Assembly (NCBI RefSeq): GCF_009905375.1
Contig: NC_133650.1
Location: 62,747,669 to 62,811,668 of the forward strand
Source: Apium graveolens
Taxonomy: Eukaryota; Streptophyta; Magnoliopsida; Apiales; Apiaceae
Reading direction: 5' to 3'
DNA length: 64,000 bases
The translations under genes and the position numbers were made by a program. Under the pieces are notes generated by a model. The model made no database searches. It was not told the origin of the DNA and was given only the letters and a program-made list of their open reading frames with translations. Below are positions 1-11,923 of the stretch, in pieces; within the stretch, counting starts at the first letter, position 1, and every line of letters begins with the position of its first letter.

Positions 1-1309
1 TTTAAAAATCGTTCCCCGCATGAAATATTTTTAATCACGAATAATAATCATTTAATTCCTGCATAATACCAAAATTCCAAATTACACAAGCCCCAATATG
101 CTGCAATTCGAACAACAGAGACAACCAAACAACATCACACACTCGCACACACGGGCGCAACACACACACACAGCCAAAAACACACACACACACGAGCACA
201 GTATACACACACACACACATGAATTACACACACATCCAATGCATATTTACACGAATATGTATGTATATATACATATCAACAGAAGCAAAAACCGAATCAC
301 TCAGGCCAACAATCGGAAATACAACCGGAAACTCACCGGGAAGAGGGGAATCAGCCGGAAAACAGAAGAAACTGGGGAAGAAAGAAAACGGCGGCGACGA
401 GACCAAGAAACAGGGGAAGAAAAGAGAAAGATAAGGTTAGATAGAAATGGAGATAAGAGATTGAGAGATTGAGAGAACTAGAGAATGTGAGAGATTGATG
501 TTACCGGGGGTGAAGAACAAGCGTGAATGAAAAAGGGAGGTTTATTAAAAAATTATTTTTTTCTCTTCTCTTTGTTTACAATAGCAACACGTATCACCAG
601 ATTTCTGTAAAACTGACACGTAACCTTTGAAGATAATTACGAAGGTTTTGAGGCCCAATTTGTTCTGATATTTGGGTTGTAACGAATAATTTTGCGGGGG
701 ATAATAACCAGAAAAATTGCCAAACAAAATTTTAAAATTTCCGAAATAAATAAAACTAATAAAATTAAATTTTCCAAAATTTTTTAAACCGTTTTTGAAA
801 CGCAACTCATGCCCGCATTTAACGATTAAACGAATCAGCGCGCGGGTGAAATTAATCCCAAAAATTTCTAAAATAATTTTAAAATTCTCAGAATATTAAA
901 AACTTAATAAAATATGAGTTGCATAGTTTTTGGAGTATTCTGGAATTAAATACTGATTTTACAAATAAATACAATCAGAAAATCATTTAAAGATAAATAA
1001 TTAATGAAATATTGATTTCTAAATTTTATAAAATCCCAAAAATAATTATTGAAATTATAAAACCATAAAACAATTTTAGAGACAATCCAAATATTAATGG
1101 AAATAAATCTACAATAAAGCACTTTTAAAAGTGAAAACAAAACAGTATAATTCCATAATGATTTGTACAAATAATCAACACATACCAATAATAACATATA
1201 AATAATAATAAAAAATTACACAACTGACAGGACTAATACACATATTTTATTTAATTAATAATTCAATACTTACACATTTAAATAATATAAAAATATACGA
1301 GTCGTTATA
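1..1309 (-). repeat. 3' LTR of element G (cut by window start)
   Basis: This AT-rich noncoding block lies immediately beyond G's polypurine tract. On the minus strand it begins TATAACGACTCG, close to the TGTAACGACTCG start seen in related plant gypsy LTRs, so the canonical TG appears mutated to TA. The outer end of the LTR and its flank are outside the window, so its length is unknown. It contains a CA-rich microsatellite (136-236) and a purine-rich GA stretch (about 335-500). Short open frames here, such as 98-472 and 545-805, are low-complexity artefacts. Confidence 0.75.
136..236. repeat. Interrupted CA/TG microsatellite
   Basis: This is a run of CA dinucleotides with short interruptions, inside the presumed LTR of G. 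It produces spurious His/Thr-rich open frames on the plus strand and Val/Cys-rich ones on the minus strand. No gene is inferred. Confidence 0.85.
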
Positions 1310-1311
1310 TA

Positions 1312-1327
1312 CTCCCCCCCTTAAGAA
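1312..1327 (-). other. Polypurine tract of G
   Basis: On the minus strand the sequence reads ATCTTCTTAAGGGGGGG directly before the LTR. This is the expected position and composition of the plus-strand DNA primer used in reverse transcription. It lies just downstream of the end of G's pol. Confidence 0.8.
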
Positions 1328-1334
1328 GATTCTG

Positions 1335-2900
1335 TCATCGGAATCTTAACAAATTAAACAAATGAGGATATTTGTCAAGCATATCTGACTCTAACTCCCA
1401 GGTAGACTCTTTTGCTCGAGGATTTCTCCAAAGTACTTTAACTATAGGAATAGACTTATTTCTAAGAACTCGCTCTTTACGATCTAAAATCTGGATTGGC
1501 TGCTCCACATAAGACAATTCTGACTAAAGCTCGATTGGTTCATGCTCAATTACTTGATTCGAATCAGGGAAATACGGCTTCAACATGGATACGTAGAACA
1601 CATTATGAATATGCTGCAACTGTGGTGGCAACGCTATCTCGTAAGCGACCTTTCCTATTTGATTCAAAACTTCAAATTGTCCAATATACCTTGGGCTGAG
1701 CTTACCCTTCTGTCCAAATCGAACTAACCCTTTCCAAGGTGATACTTTTAATAATACCAATGACCCTACCTCAAGGTTCATATCCTTTCAATGTAAATAA
1801 GAATTCTTTCTTTGTCTATCCTGAGATGCTTCCAACGTTTTCCGAATCAAGGCCACTGCATCTTTGGTCTGCTAAACTAGTTCAGGTCTTAGCACCTTCT
1901 TTTCTCCTACTTCGTCCTAATACAAGGGTACTCTGCACTTACGTCCATACAAGGCTTCATAAGGTGGCATTCTGATGCTAGAATGGTAACTGTTATTATA
2001 GGAAAACTCAATCAATGGTAGGTGATCGTCCCAGTTTCCCTTGAAATCCAAAGCACAAACCTTTAACATGTATTCTATTGTCTAAATCGTTCTCTCACTT
2101 TGACCATCTGTCTGAGGATGATAAGCGGTGCTCATATTTAGCTTGGTTCCTAGAAACTCTTGAAACGTAGTCCAAAATCTTGAATTGAATCTCGGGTCTC
2201 AATCTGATATAATGGACACCGGAATGCCATGCTTGGTTACTAATCATCCAGATACAACTTAACTAACTTTTCCAAAGAATATCTCTCGTTGATAGGGATG
2301 AATTGTTCTGACTTTGTCAATCTGTCGATAATTACCTAGATAGCATCATGATTTGATTTCGTCTTTGATAATCCCACTTTAAAATCTATAGCAATCTCTT
2401 CCCATTTCTATTGTGGAATCTCTAAAGGTTGCAACAATCCACTTGGCCTTTGATGTTCTGCTTTTACCATCTGGCACACATGACATTTGCTAACCCAATT
2501 TGCAATTTCTTTCTTCATTCCTGGCCACCAGAAATTCTACTTCAAGTCTTGGTACATCTTGGTACTTCCCGGGTGAATAGAAAACCTAGAAATATGAGCT
2601 TCTCGCAAAATCTCATTCTTCAATTCAGTCACATTGGGAATCCATATTCTTGTAGAAAACTTGAACATACCTTTGCTATCCTTTTGAGTACAAACTTCTT
2701 CTCCAGTCAAGTTATCCAATCTTTGATTCATAACTTTCTCTTTATACTTTCTAATTCCTTCCATCAATTCTGGCTGAAAAGTGATTTCATACAATTACTC
2801 TTTATTATCTTCTAGCACTCAAACTTCAATTTCCAGCTTTTCCAATTCCTTTGCTAGTTCCTCAGAAACTTTGATCGCATTCAATCTTTCCTTCCTGCTT
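1335..2900 (-). pseudogene. pol: G integrase with chromodomain-like tail, degenerate
   Basis: Integrase inserts the cDNA into the host genome. The zinc-binding N-terminal part is visible at 2794-2537 ([12 protein letters not shown] motif region). The catalytic core between about 2530 and 1790 is broken by stops and small shifts, but pieces such as the NNSYHSSI-like region remain. The C-terminal SH3-like part (SPWKGLVRFGQKGKLSPRY) is at 1781-1524. A chromodomain remnant with VLWRNP and STWELES lies at 1517-1335 and ends near the polypurine tract. The chromodomain normally guides integration to heterochromatin. The two C-terminal pieces are separated by a stop near 1522. Plus-strand open frames over this stretch, such as 2429-2815, are antisense shadows. 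Confidence 0.85.
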
Positions 2901-3710
2901 AAGGAATCTGCTACCACATTGGCTTTTCCCGGATGATAGTTGATAGAACAATCATAATCCTTGATCAGCTCCAACCATCTTCATTGTCTCATATTTAAGT
3001 CCATCTGGGTGAATATGTACTTTAAACTTTTATGGTCTATATAGATTTCACATTTTTCTCCATACAAGTAGTGTCTCCACAATTTCAACGCGAACACTAT
3101 TGCTGCTAATTCCAGATCATGTACTGGATACTTCTGCTCATGGGGCTTTAACTGTCTGGACGCATAAGAAATAACTTTATCATGTTGCATTAACACACAT
3201 CCTAAACCTTTCAAATAAGCATCACTGTAGATCACGAAATTTCCCGTTTCATTTGGTAATGTTAGCACTGGTGCTGTCACTAATCTCTTCTTCAACTCCT
3301 AGAAACTCTCTTCACATTTCTTAGTCCAAACAAACTTTTCATTCTTCCTGGTCAGCTTGGTCAATGGATTTGCAAACTTGGCAAAGTCTTTTACAAATCT
3401 CCGGTAATAACCGGCTAGTCCAAGAAAACTTCTAACTTCTATTGGGGTCTTTGGTTGTTCCCATCTGGGTACATCTTCAATCTTTATAGGATCCACTTTG
3501 ATACCATCTTTACCCACTATATGACCCCAAAATTGAACTTCATCCAACCAAAATTCACATTTCAAAAACTTAGCGTATAACTGCTTCTCTCATAGCCTTT
3601 ACAGAGTGATCCTAAAATGTTCGGCGTGGTCTTCTTTTAGTCTTTGAGTAAATGAGGATGTCATCGACAAATACAATAACAAACTTATCCAAGTAATCCT
3701 TATACACCCG
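2901..3710 (-). pseudogene. pol: G reverse transcriptase C-terminus and RNase H
   Basis: Reading the minus strand from 3710, the frame resumes inside RT with [10 protein letters not shown], the gypsy form of the catalytic YxDD box. It continues through the [10 protein letters not shown] and [13 protein letters not shown] motifs (3565-3299). RNase H follows at 3295-2981, with the VIYSDA catalytic segment, [21 protein letters not shown] and [10 protein letters not shown] stop separates the two pieces near 3297. The RT N-terminal half is at 28101-28790, on the far side of element A. Confidence 0.9.
3706..3710. other. Target-site duplication of A, left copy (ACCCG)
   Basis: ACCCG directly precedes the first base of A's 5' LTR, and the same five bases directly follow A's 3' LTR at 28096-28100. 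G's RT reading frame is continuous when one copy is removed, which confirms the insertion boundaries. Confidence 0.95.
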
Positions 3711-6700
3711 TGTAATAACTCGAATTTTTGAGACCTTGTAAAATGTTTAATGAATAGAAACCCTGACGGACGGGAAAAACTTTTGAGCCCACACTATGTA
3801 GTGCATGAGAAAATGAGTTTCGGAGTTGATATTACGACTATACGTATCAAATAAGTGTATGTAAATGCTATTAGTTTTCGAAGAAAACGAACTTTGAAAA
3901 ACGACCATATTTATGACTCATCGAGGATTACGGGAATCACAATATAATTACGAGATTAAAACCTACAAATTTATATTCAAGTAGGATAATTAAAAATATA
4001 AGAAATAAATACGAAAGGAATTACATCGCGAACCATTTACGAGTAAGTATTACGAAGAACGTTTAAGTAACCGAGCGAACGCGTAAATGATTAAATAAAC
4101 ATAACACACTAACTAAACCTTGGTAAGGAAGTAACCATGGTTACTTCATCAAATAGTGAGCTAACCATAGGATGACGAAGCTAGCTAGCAAAATAGTGTG
4201 CTAAGGAAGCTAAACCTTGTAGTTAGCTTGTAAGCTAGCAAGCTATTAAGATTTGTCCCTAAGATTTGCAACCAAGAATCAACCTAGAATGCTATACTAG
4301 GAGAATAAAATCAATTGCAAGATATCACCCCCATCTTCCTAGAAGCAACCTAGCAAATCTACCAAGCTAAGCAACCAAGAGGAGTATAAATACCCCCTTG
4401 ATGCTCCATTCGGCCCTAATGAAAAAATGGAGAGAATTCAAATTCAAAACTCCAAGTTCTAGCTCTTGTTAAATTCTCCAATTAATTCTCAAGCCTCCTA
4501 GAAAATAAACTAAGGTAAAAAAAATTCTTTCATCTATTTTTATCAAGGTTTGATGGGTGAAATAAATTCAAGAAACTCACTAGTGAATAGTATGAATAGT
4601 AACCTCTCTTTGGTTTCTTGATTTCAATGGTGGTTTTAGGTTCTAAAAATCATACCAAGCACTTCCAAGCCTCCACCATCCTCAAGAACACATCTCAGGA
4701 TTTCAAGAAAGGTAAAAATCTTTGGCCTAACTTTATTTAAGATTCATTTTTAAGATCCATTTAGTATGTGGTAGTAAACCTAGTGTAATGAGTGTTATTG
4801 GTGAAATCTTGATGATTAAGTTAAGTAGATTTAAGGTTTGTTGTTGTTGCCTCAAGAACATAATTTTCTTGAGAGGCTTTTGTGTGTTGATGATGATATG
4901 ATGATTGTTGGTGGTTGTGTTAAGAGTTAGGGCGTAAACAAAACCCTGATCGTAAACGTAACTTCTTTAAAACCAACAAATCATAACTTTAAGTTTCTGC
5001 AGAAAGTCCCGAAATTGTAAACTGTAGTTTCTTGAAAAATAACCTTTGTTTAGGATATAAAATGTTATAAGGATCGTTTAGGCGCTTGAATCGCTTGATT
5101 TCGATTTACGGATCAAAAGTTATGACCGTTTTAGTAAAAGTGATTTACGCGACAAAAACTGCTACGAATTATGAACTTTGAAAATATAAAGGATAGACTT
5201 AAAAGTGTTCAAAATCATGAACTTTTTACAGAGGGTAACATAGAGAGTTTCCTAACTTTCATAAAAATTTCAAGTGAAAATAATGATTTCTCAATTTTAT
5301 AAAAATATCGGAGCCGAGACCACGCGAGTAGAAACTGTAAGAATCCATAAGCGGAGCCGATGGCGATAATAAGAATGAACCTAAGATACTTAGGAAGAAT
5401 GAAGTGACCATATTGTCAATATGACTTAAAGGAATAATAAGTGTAGTATAAATTGAGAGGGTGCATAATAAGTAGAGCATGAGTGCGAGTTGCCGTAAAT
5501 TAGAACGGAACCTAACGAAATGAAATGTGTTTATGGTTATAGATTTCCGAGCAGAACCTAGAGCATCCTCCACCTCGAGATACCGAGGCAAGTTTACGAA
5601 CACAACTCCATTTTTACTATTGTGTTGTGAAAGGATTGTTTTACTATCATTGCATAAATACCATGCTTGCCATGATACGTAGTTGTTTAAATTTCGCATA
5701 ATATAGCGATGTTGTACGATAAAGTATTTATCGTAAAATGTTATTTCGATTTAAAGCGTGACGTATTATATAAGACTGAGAGTCGGTTGGGATTTAAGAT
5801 AAAACCTGGGAATCATTTCCGGTGATTTTATAGGACGGTTATAAGTCCATGGTAGTACGTTTTAAAAGGGACTCATCGTCCACTTACGAAACATTAAAAC
5901 ACCTTGAACTTTTATTAAAACAATTTCCCAACGATCATATTCCCTCAACTATATTTTATTGTTCGAATAATAAATACTATATACTTATTCCTTATTATGG
6001 GAGTAGTGTACTCCAATGATTAATTATTTCAAACCCGATTAATCATTATAGATTATTAATTATGGAGGCACAAACTAGTTGAGGAATATTATTTTAAATA
6101 TTCTTTTAGAGAGTAAACTCTTTCGAGATTTAATTATTTTTCGATTATCATTTAATTATTTATTATTTATTAAAGGGTTTATTATTGATTTAAAAATCAT
6201 AGATCCTGATTTAAAATATACTTTCTGATTTCGGAATATCATTCGAATAATTTCAGATCGTCGACGAATATTATCCCGACTTATTTAATTTGTTGAATAT
6301 AGTTTCAAGGAGAAACTTTTCCCCCTTATTAATTATCTGTTGACAACGGTCAACTCACATCCTTAGTACTTCCTCCGAAATTCTCGGAAGTACGTATATA
6401 CATATATATATACTTATATCTTAGAGAGATAAGTTGTTTCTATCAACAAGAAAAATGCTTGGGGAACTTCGATGTGGTTTGAGTTCTCAAGATTGATAGA
6501 ATTCTTTTAAAGGACAAGGGAGGGGTAGACTCTGGTACTATGTGTGCTAGATAGACTACCAAAGGTACCGCAGGCGAAGGTACTCAATGTACTCAGGAAC
6601 TTTTAAAGTATGTGTATACCCGAAAATGGGACACGTAGCCCGAATGCGGCAAGGGTGATAACCGGGATACGAAGGTGTCGTCCTTCTACTAGTAGAAAAG

Positions 6701-7457
6701 GTTACTATTATCGTATTACGACTGATCATCGTATACGGTGGCTCCAACGAGTGTCCTAATTCTTCCAATTGGAATTGAGATGCAATACCGTAACCCAAGC
6801 CTAGGTGCTGGGATTACTATTAAGGTATTCGCAGGATAATGAAATCCCTTAAAGAATTATTTTCATAAGAAGGTGTGTATCACCAAGGAAAACTATTTTC
6901 GAATAAAACATAAATATCATATATGATGTTATCATACAGTCATTTTCATATTGTACATTATTATGCTGGGCATTATAGCTCACACTTGTTTTCTTAAATT
7001 GACACAACATAACAGTGAATCAAGATGCCTGCAATGAGAACCACATCCAGGAACCGGGTAGGAAATGGCCAGTTGTTCCGTAGATTGTTTGGTGCTGTAC
7101 CACAGGTAGTCAGAATAAGCTGGAATAGTTTTCAGTTGTTTATTGTTCGGCTTATTTATAAGTATGACTTATGTAAGGTAAGAAACAAGAAACGTATATT
7201 TGGCCGGCGGACTAGCCTTACCTAAAGGTCACTCCCCGGTAAGATTAATTACTTTTGGGTTGTAATAAATATCACTTGATGGTTGACTATTACTCTAGTT
7301 ATGATGGTTCGTTTCCAAGACAATAACCTGTGAGTGTGTGTGTGTGTGATAAGTGTGGGGTCGTGAAGCGTGAATATTTATATATTGTAGTGTGAGTTGT
7401 GTGAGTTTAGATGGCGTGGCTTCCGAGACTCCTGACCCCGGGTTTTGGGGCGCCACA
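3711..7457 (+). repeat. 5' LTR of A
   Basis: The LTR starts TGTAATAACTCG and ends GGGGCGCCACA, giving canonical TG...CA ends and about 3.75 kb length. A second copy is at 24351-28095. I counted nine differences in the first ~215 aligned bases, so the insertion is not recent. A TATA box lies at 4385. No convincing protein-coding gene is present inside; open frames such as 5259-5699 minus recur in the other LTR (25909-26337) without any recognisable domain. Confidence 0.95.
4385..4392 (+). promoter_or_regulatory. TATA box in A 5' LTR
   Basis: TATAAATA is followed by a C-run, about 670 bp into the LTR. It is conserved at the matching place in the 3' LTR (25024-25031). It is the best candidate core promoter of A, with the U3/R border expected some 30 bp downstream. 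Confidence 0.6.
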
Positions 7458-7461
7458 GAAA

Positions 7462-7473
7462 TGGTATCAGAGC
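7462..7473 (+). other. Primer binding site of A (initiator Met tRNA)
   Basis: TGGTATCAGAGC starts four bases (GAAA) after the end of the LTR. This 12-mer complements the 3' end of plant initiator tRNA-Met and primes minus-strand synthesis. Element D has the same GAAA spacer. Confidence 0.95.
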
Positions 7474-7694
7474 CTTAGGTTATCAAATCTTAGAAACGAT
7501 AGGACATAAAATACGTAGAGATAAGAATAATAAAATAATCAATTAGAGCTCAAGTCGAGTTCGTCGTCGGGCTAAACGGGTAGTCTTGATCGTTTTACCC
7601 TCAAAGAAATTCCAACTCTAAGTTAATAACACCTTGCCTATTGTGTCAGGTACCAGTGGAGCCTAGGAGGGAGGTTGATCCTATAAATGATGTC

Positions 7695-7897
7695 ATGATT
7701 CCTGAGCGGTACCCTATTCCCGAGCCAAAGAGCCCCCCCATTGATGATTCAGAGGATGACCCTACTGAGGATGTCCTAGAGGAGGAGACTAACCTTCCTG
7801 TCCCCATAGCTAATGGCGTAGTATGGAGGGATGTAGAGATGTACCCTCACCAGGCTATTCGCTCTCCTACACCACCCTCAGGGATCCAAAGCCCTAT
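7695..7897 (+). pseudogene. A pre-gag ORF, first part (interrupted by B)
   Basis: This open frame lies between primer site and gag and runs into the B insertion at 7897. The frame is open from 7590, but the first ATG is at 7695; upstream codons include a CAG at a splice-acceptor-like TATTGTGTCAG. The product is acidic and proline-rich (DDSEDDPTEDVLEEE, then SPTPPSG) with no known domain. The frame resumes correctly at 18899, after removal of B and one TSD copy. It has the same position and general character as the pre-gag ORFs of B, C and D. Function unknown. Confidence 0.7.
7893..7897. other. Target-site duplication of B, left copy (CCTAT)
   Basis: CCTAT precedes B's 5' LTR and is repeated directly after B's 3' LTR at 18894-18898. 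The A pre-gag reading frame is continuous across the repaired site. Confidence 0.95.
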
Positions 7898-10800
7898 TGT
7901 ATTATCCGGGATATATCGTGTAATTATTTTTGCTATTATATAATTATTATGTGTGTTCAGTATCTATTCTGTGAGTTAATTGTTAAGTGTTATCTGTACT
8001 TGAATATTCAAAAATAATATTAATTGAGTATTTTAATTTTTATATGTCCAAAATAAAATATAGATAATTGTCATATCTTCCTAATTATTTTTATATTGGT
8101 TTATGGATTTATAAGAATCATATGAAATTTCTAAAATCTTTTTCCGGGTAATTAAAATCTATTTTATAAAAACGGGAACCAACCGACGTCAACCATTGTT
8201 ACATTTTTGGAACCCGAAACTCTTTCGAGAACTCCTTCCTAACCTAATTGTAATATTCCGAGCATATTCCATGTTTCGACTTTTTCGATCCGGCGTACAG
8301 TTTGTCCTGCGCGGGTCCCGGCGCAACATTTTCGATACAATATTCGTTTCGGTAAATCAATAAAACCCGTATTTTCGATAAACGGGAGCTTTTTATTAAA
8401 CTATCACAATTATCACTTCGTAATACGTGTAACCAGGCGCTGAGACCAAGACCGCAGTACAAATTGTACTGATTTGGATAATTATCCCGAAAATCGATAC
8501 CGTTTGGATCAGTTTTTACAAATAAACGTACCGTTTTATATCCGGAATGATCCAACGGGATACTAATTTTCCGTAATTATAAATAGCCTTTTACCGTATT
8601 TTATTTCGTATCAAAATCATTTGCAGACAGATAATTATATAATTTTCAGAGAAAAGCCCTAATTACATAAATTGTTCTAAGAATCAAACAACAAAACGAA
8701 GGCGTTACCGATCTCTGTTTTCAAAGCTTGAGTAAACAAAACGAAGGATTTGAGGTGTTCTATCAGATTCTGAGCTTTGTTTCACTGCAGAAATCAAGGT
8801 TATTTTTCTAAACATTTATTTATTTTCGAATTTATTTTATTAAAAATATGAATTTTTGTTCGGATGATTGTTTGTATGATGTGATGATTGCATGTTGTAG
8901 AGCTTGTTTTCCTGATGATTTTCATATGTCATACGTCTGATTTGGAGTTCAATAACATGCTCAAAAGTGGGTTTAATTTTCGAATTTCAAAATTAGGGTT
9001 TATAACCCGTATGAATGTTCTTAATTGAAATTTGGGGGTTTCTTATTCTGTGATAGATTGATGTTGTGTTATAGTGGGTTATGTTCTCTATGAAATTTGC
9101 AATCTAGTCGTATAAGTTTCATGAACCAACGAGGTCTGTAGAGAAGGGAGTTGTGTTTTGAAGTTTTCCGATGTTCGCCGGAAACTGGAAAACTTCACGG
9201 CCAAATTCCGGCCAACTCCGGGATTGTTAGGTTGTTTTGATTGCATGATTGTATTCCTGGTAATTTGTAGATGTGATCTGGAGCTTGTGGTAAGGTGAGG
9301 AGGTCGCAATCGTGTTCTCCGGCGAACTCGACTGTTTTCCGGCGACGGGGTGTAAAATTGCAGTTTGGTCCCTGGACTTTTGGGGACTATACAGTTAGGT
9401 CCCTGAAGTTTCCAGACTTTGCAAATTTAGGATTCCTGTTTATAAAATGTTTAAAAATCATATTTCCTATTTATTTTTATTATAAAAATTCGTTTATAAT
9501 AATTAATTGATTAATTGATTTAATTAATTATTAATTGATTTTAATTAGTTATTTAATTAGATTTAATTATTTAAAAATGATTTAAAAATTCTGAAAAATA
9601 GTTTTGAGCTTTAAAATATTATTCTAAATTATTTCCAAGGCTCGATAATTATTCTAAAATTATTTCGGAGCCAGAATGGGTCAACCGAACCCTTTTATTA
9701 ACCCGAAATTGATTCAACGACCCGTTTTAATTCCGAAAAATGTTTTAAAAATCATTTTAAATACCAGAAAGCCTATTTATGACCCGAGACTTCTTTATAA
9801 ATAATATATCATTGATTACGTGATGTATTATGTGCTATATGTAACTTGTTAATTTATTATCTGTCTATATATTCGGTGTTTACTTGATTATTGCATAACT
9901 TTCAATCCGTTAATCGGATTTGGGTAAAATGAAGGGTAGATAGAAGTATGTGTTGAATAGAATTCCATGAGTAAATTATTGATAGATGCTTATGATATAT
10001 GAGCAGAAGAGGCAAGACGTAGGAAAGGGAAACAGGTAGTTGAGGAGTAAAACGGTTGTGATTGGAAGCGAGTGCAGTGTAGTTAGCTAATACCAGGCAA
10101 ATGTTCTGAACTTTCTCGAGATATTGTAGTACTTGATAATCCTGTGATATTACAAGTGCTTTGAAGCACAGAAACCTAAATCCTGATTTCAGTTATTGTC
10201 CTTGAGCCATGAATCATATTCTTTCTAATCCATTGATTATTGTATACCCAAACAAGAACCACAAATCTACGATACTACTCTACAAATACATGCAAACAAA
10301 ATCCCAAACACTGAACTGAATTACTTGTACATTCACTCATTGTATCCTATGCTTTGAAAGCCTAAATCTTTGAAACCCTGAAATGTTGATTCCTTTGTTA
10401 TCCAATTCTTTCATTACCCAGCATCCAAACTTTTAAATTGCCTTATTGATCCTTACAAGGATTGAAACCCTTTCATTGTTAAACATTTATTGTTGTTAAT
10501 GATTTCGGTTATTGTTTATTATTGCATATTCTGTTATTATGTTAGAATTGGATTGTTTTTATAAAATTGTGGACCAGATTCGTGGTCAGACCATATAATG
10601 GTCAAATTAGGCCAATGTGTGCCTTGGATCCAGTAGTTAGAGCAATGTTGTGTACCTTGCTCGGGGTTAGTGCGTGACTGATCAGCAACCTAACCTTGGT
10701 ATTTAAATTAAAAGTATAATATCCAATTCTAAATCATAATCCATTGTTCACTTGATATCATAACCATATTCACCTGATGATCATTATTCTCAGTTTTGTC

Positions 10801-11206
10801 ATTGTGACTTGCTGAGCTAGTTAGCTCATTTGTGCGATGTTGTTTATATTCTTTCCAGTTAAAAAAGAACCAGTTGATAAAGAGGATCCCCAGTCCAGCG
10901 CGAGAGCTAGGGGTTCAGATTGAGAAAGCTGAGCTAGTAGGCTTCTTTTGGAATAATTTAAGTTCGTAAAAGTTTGTAATAATGTTTAATACTCAGTTTG
11001 AGTTTGAAATAGTTGGGATTTGAACGGTTTGTAATATATTAGTGTGTTTCGCTTGTGTGCATACTTTAACCTGTTGCGGTCCGTGGTGGTTGGTAAGTAG
11101 GGTCATTGCATATATTATTATTATCTTTATTATTGTTATAAGCAGGTTATAATTAAGGTGTGTGTGTGGACCCCAAACTTCTGACCCGGGTTTGGAGGGC
11201 GCCACA
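7898..11206 (+). repeat. 5' LTR of B (full length)
   Basis: The LTR starts TGTATTATCCGGG and ends GGGCGCCACA, 3309 bp. It contains a TATA box at 8578 and an AT-rich TTAATTAATT-type stretch near 9490-9560. It is homologous along its length to the C LTR at 45300-48725. Compared with B's own 3' LTR, it keeps a 1422-bp segment (9468-10889) that the other copy has lost. Confidence 0.95.
8578..8585 (+). promoter_or_regulatory. TATA box in B 5' LTR
   Basis: TATAAATA followed by GCCTTTTACCG is conserved in the B 3' LTR (17687-17694) and in the C LTR (45975-45982). It is the likely core promoter for genomic RNA, with transcription expected to begin about 30 bp downstream. Confidence 0.65.
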
Positions 11207-11210
11207 GGTT

Positions 11211-11222
11211 TGGTATCAGAGC
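11211..11222 (+). other. Primer binding site of B (initiator Met tRNA)
   Basis: TGGTATCAGAGC starts four bases (GGTT) after the 5' LTR, as expected for priming by initiator tRNA-Met. Confidence 0.95.
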
Positions 11223-11404
11223 TATAGGTTATAAGTCACTGACACAAGCCTAGGTTGACGGGAATGGGTAGAGGGATAGGATTAGAAGTAAGGTATAGGA
11301 TGATAGAACGTCGAGAGGTTGAGTGTTATGGTATAACCGGTATTAGTATAGTTTGCGTCGTGGTACGAGATTCTTATATTACGATATGATTTCAGATAGC
11401 AGAG

Positions 11405-11923
11405 ATGGCCGACTCTTTTATTCCCGTATCAGCTGATCACTCAGAGCCTTCAGTTGGAGCACCAGCATCGGATCCACGTCCTGTGATTCCACCAGTATTG
11501 GCTATTCTACCTCCACCGGTATTGCAGCCCGTACCATTGCAGGCTATTCCACCTCCAGGCATGAGGCCACCTGTCAGAGGACCCCCACCAGCTGATTCAG
11601 ATTCCACTAGGCATTCAGTAGCGAGTGCCCCATTCCAGTCTATATTGCCCCCAGTTCCTTATTACCAGTATGAGGCTCTTCTATTGGAGCGTGATTCCTT
11701 GTTGGCTCAGATTAGAGAGTTACAGCATATCATTAGGACTACAGATGTTGATCGTGGTGTGAGGGAGCTTCGAGAGGATATTCATGTGACACGGAGGGTT
11801 CTTGAGGCTAGGCTACATGGAGCTACACTACCTGGCAGAGGCCCTGATGCACTGCTGGGCTGGGCTACTGAGGTGATGGAGGATTTTGAGAGGCTGGCAG
11901 GACCAGAGTTTCCTTGGAACTGA
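11405..11923 (+). CDS. Pre-gag ORF of B: proline-rich, helical protein of unknown function
   Basis: An intact 172-residue frame starts at ATG 11405, about 200 bases after the LTR and upstream of gag. Residues ~15-85 are rich in Pro, Ala and Ser with PPP clusters. Residues ~90-150 look like an amphipathic or coiled-coil helix (YYQYEALLLERDSLLAQI, then RELREDIHVTRRVLEARL). The C-terminus is acidic with aromatic residues (EVMEDFERL). No zinc knuckle, membrane segment or signal peptide is seen. The homologue in C (63160-63678) has exactly the same length, 173 codons. B's gag and pol carry five stops, but this ORF has none. A role in particle assembly or RNA handling is only a guess; I do not recognise the family. 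Confidence 0.75.
   Translation: MADSFIPVSADHSEPSVGAPASDPRPVIPPVLAILPPPVLQPVPLQAIPPPGMRPPVRGPPPADSDSTRHSVASAPFQSILPPVPYYQYEALLLERDSLLAQIRELQHIIRTTDVDRGVRELREDIHVTRRVLEARLHGATLPGRGPDALLGWATEVMEDFERLAGPEFPWN

Larger units (their letters stand above)
1..3710 (-). mobile_element. Element G, left fragment (Ty3/gypsy chromovirus, minus strand)
   Basis: This is the 3' half of a minus-strand gypsy element. Read on the minus strand it runs from the RT catalytic region (3710) through RNase H, integrase and a chromodomain-like tail to a polypurine tract and 3' LTR that leaves the window at position 1. It is cut at 3710 by element A. The same RT gene continues at 28101, beyond A, and the 5-bp target duplication ACCCG lies at 3706-3710 and 28096-28100. 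The Tekay/Del-like chromovirus assignment rests on the integrase C-terminus and the WRN..EESTWELE-type chromodomain remnant. Stops and shifts make it inactive. Confidence 0.9.

Noticed and set aside
98..472. His/Thr-rich open frame
   Set aside because: Encoded by a CA microsatellite and a GA-rich tract inside an LTR; no domain.
2429..2815. Plus-strand 128-codon frame
   Set aside because: Antisense shadow of G's integrase on the minus strand.
4170..4250. AGCT-rich short inverted repeats in A LTR as a MITE or hairpin gene
   Set aside because: Short, imperfect and present in both LTRs; no element ends or duplication.
5259..5699. 146-codon minus frame in A LTR, also at 25909-26337
   Set aside because: Present in both LTRs only because they are duplicates; AT-biased, no domain, and no reason to expect an LTR-coded protein.
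8244..8555. 103-codon minus frame in B LTR, also at 17353-17664 and in part at 45740-45952
   Set aside because: Conserved because LTRs are copies of one family; it overlaps the region just upstream of the TATA box and lacks any recognisable domain.
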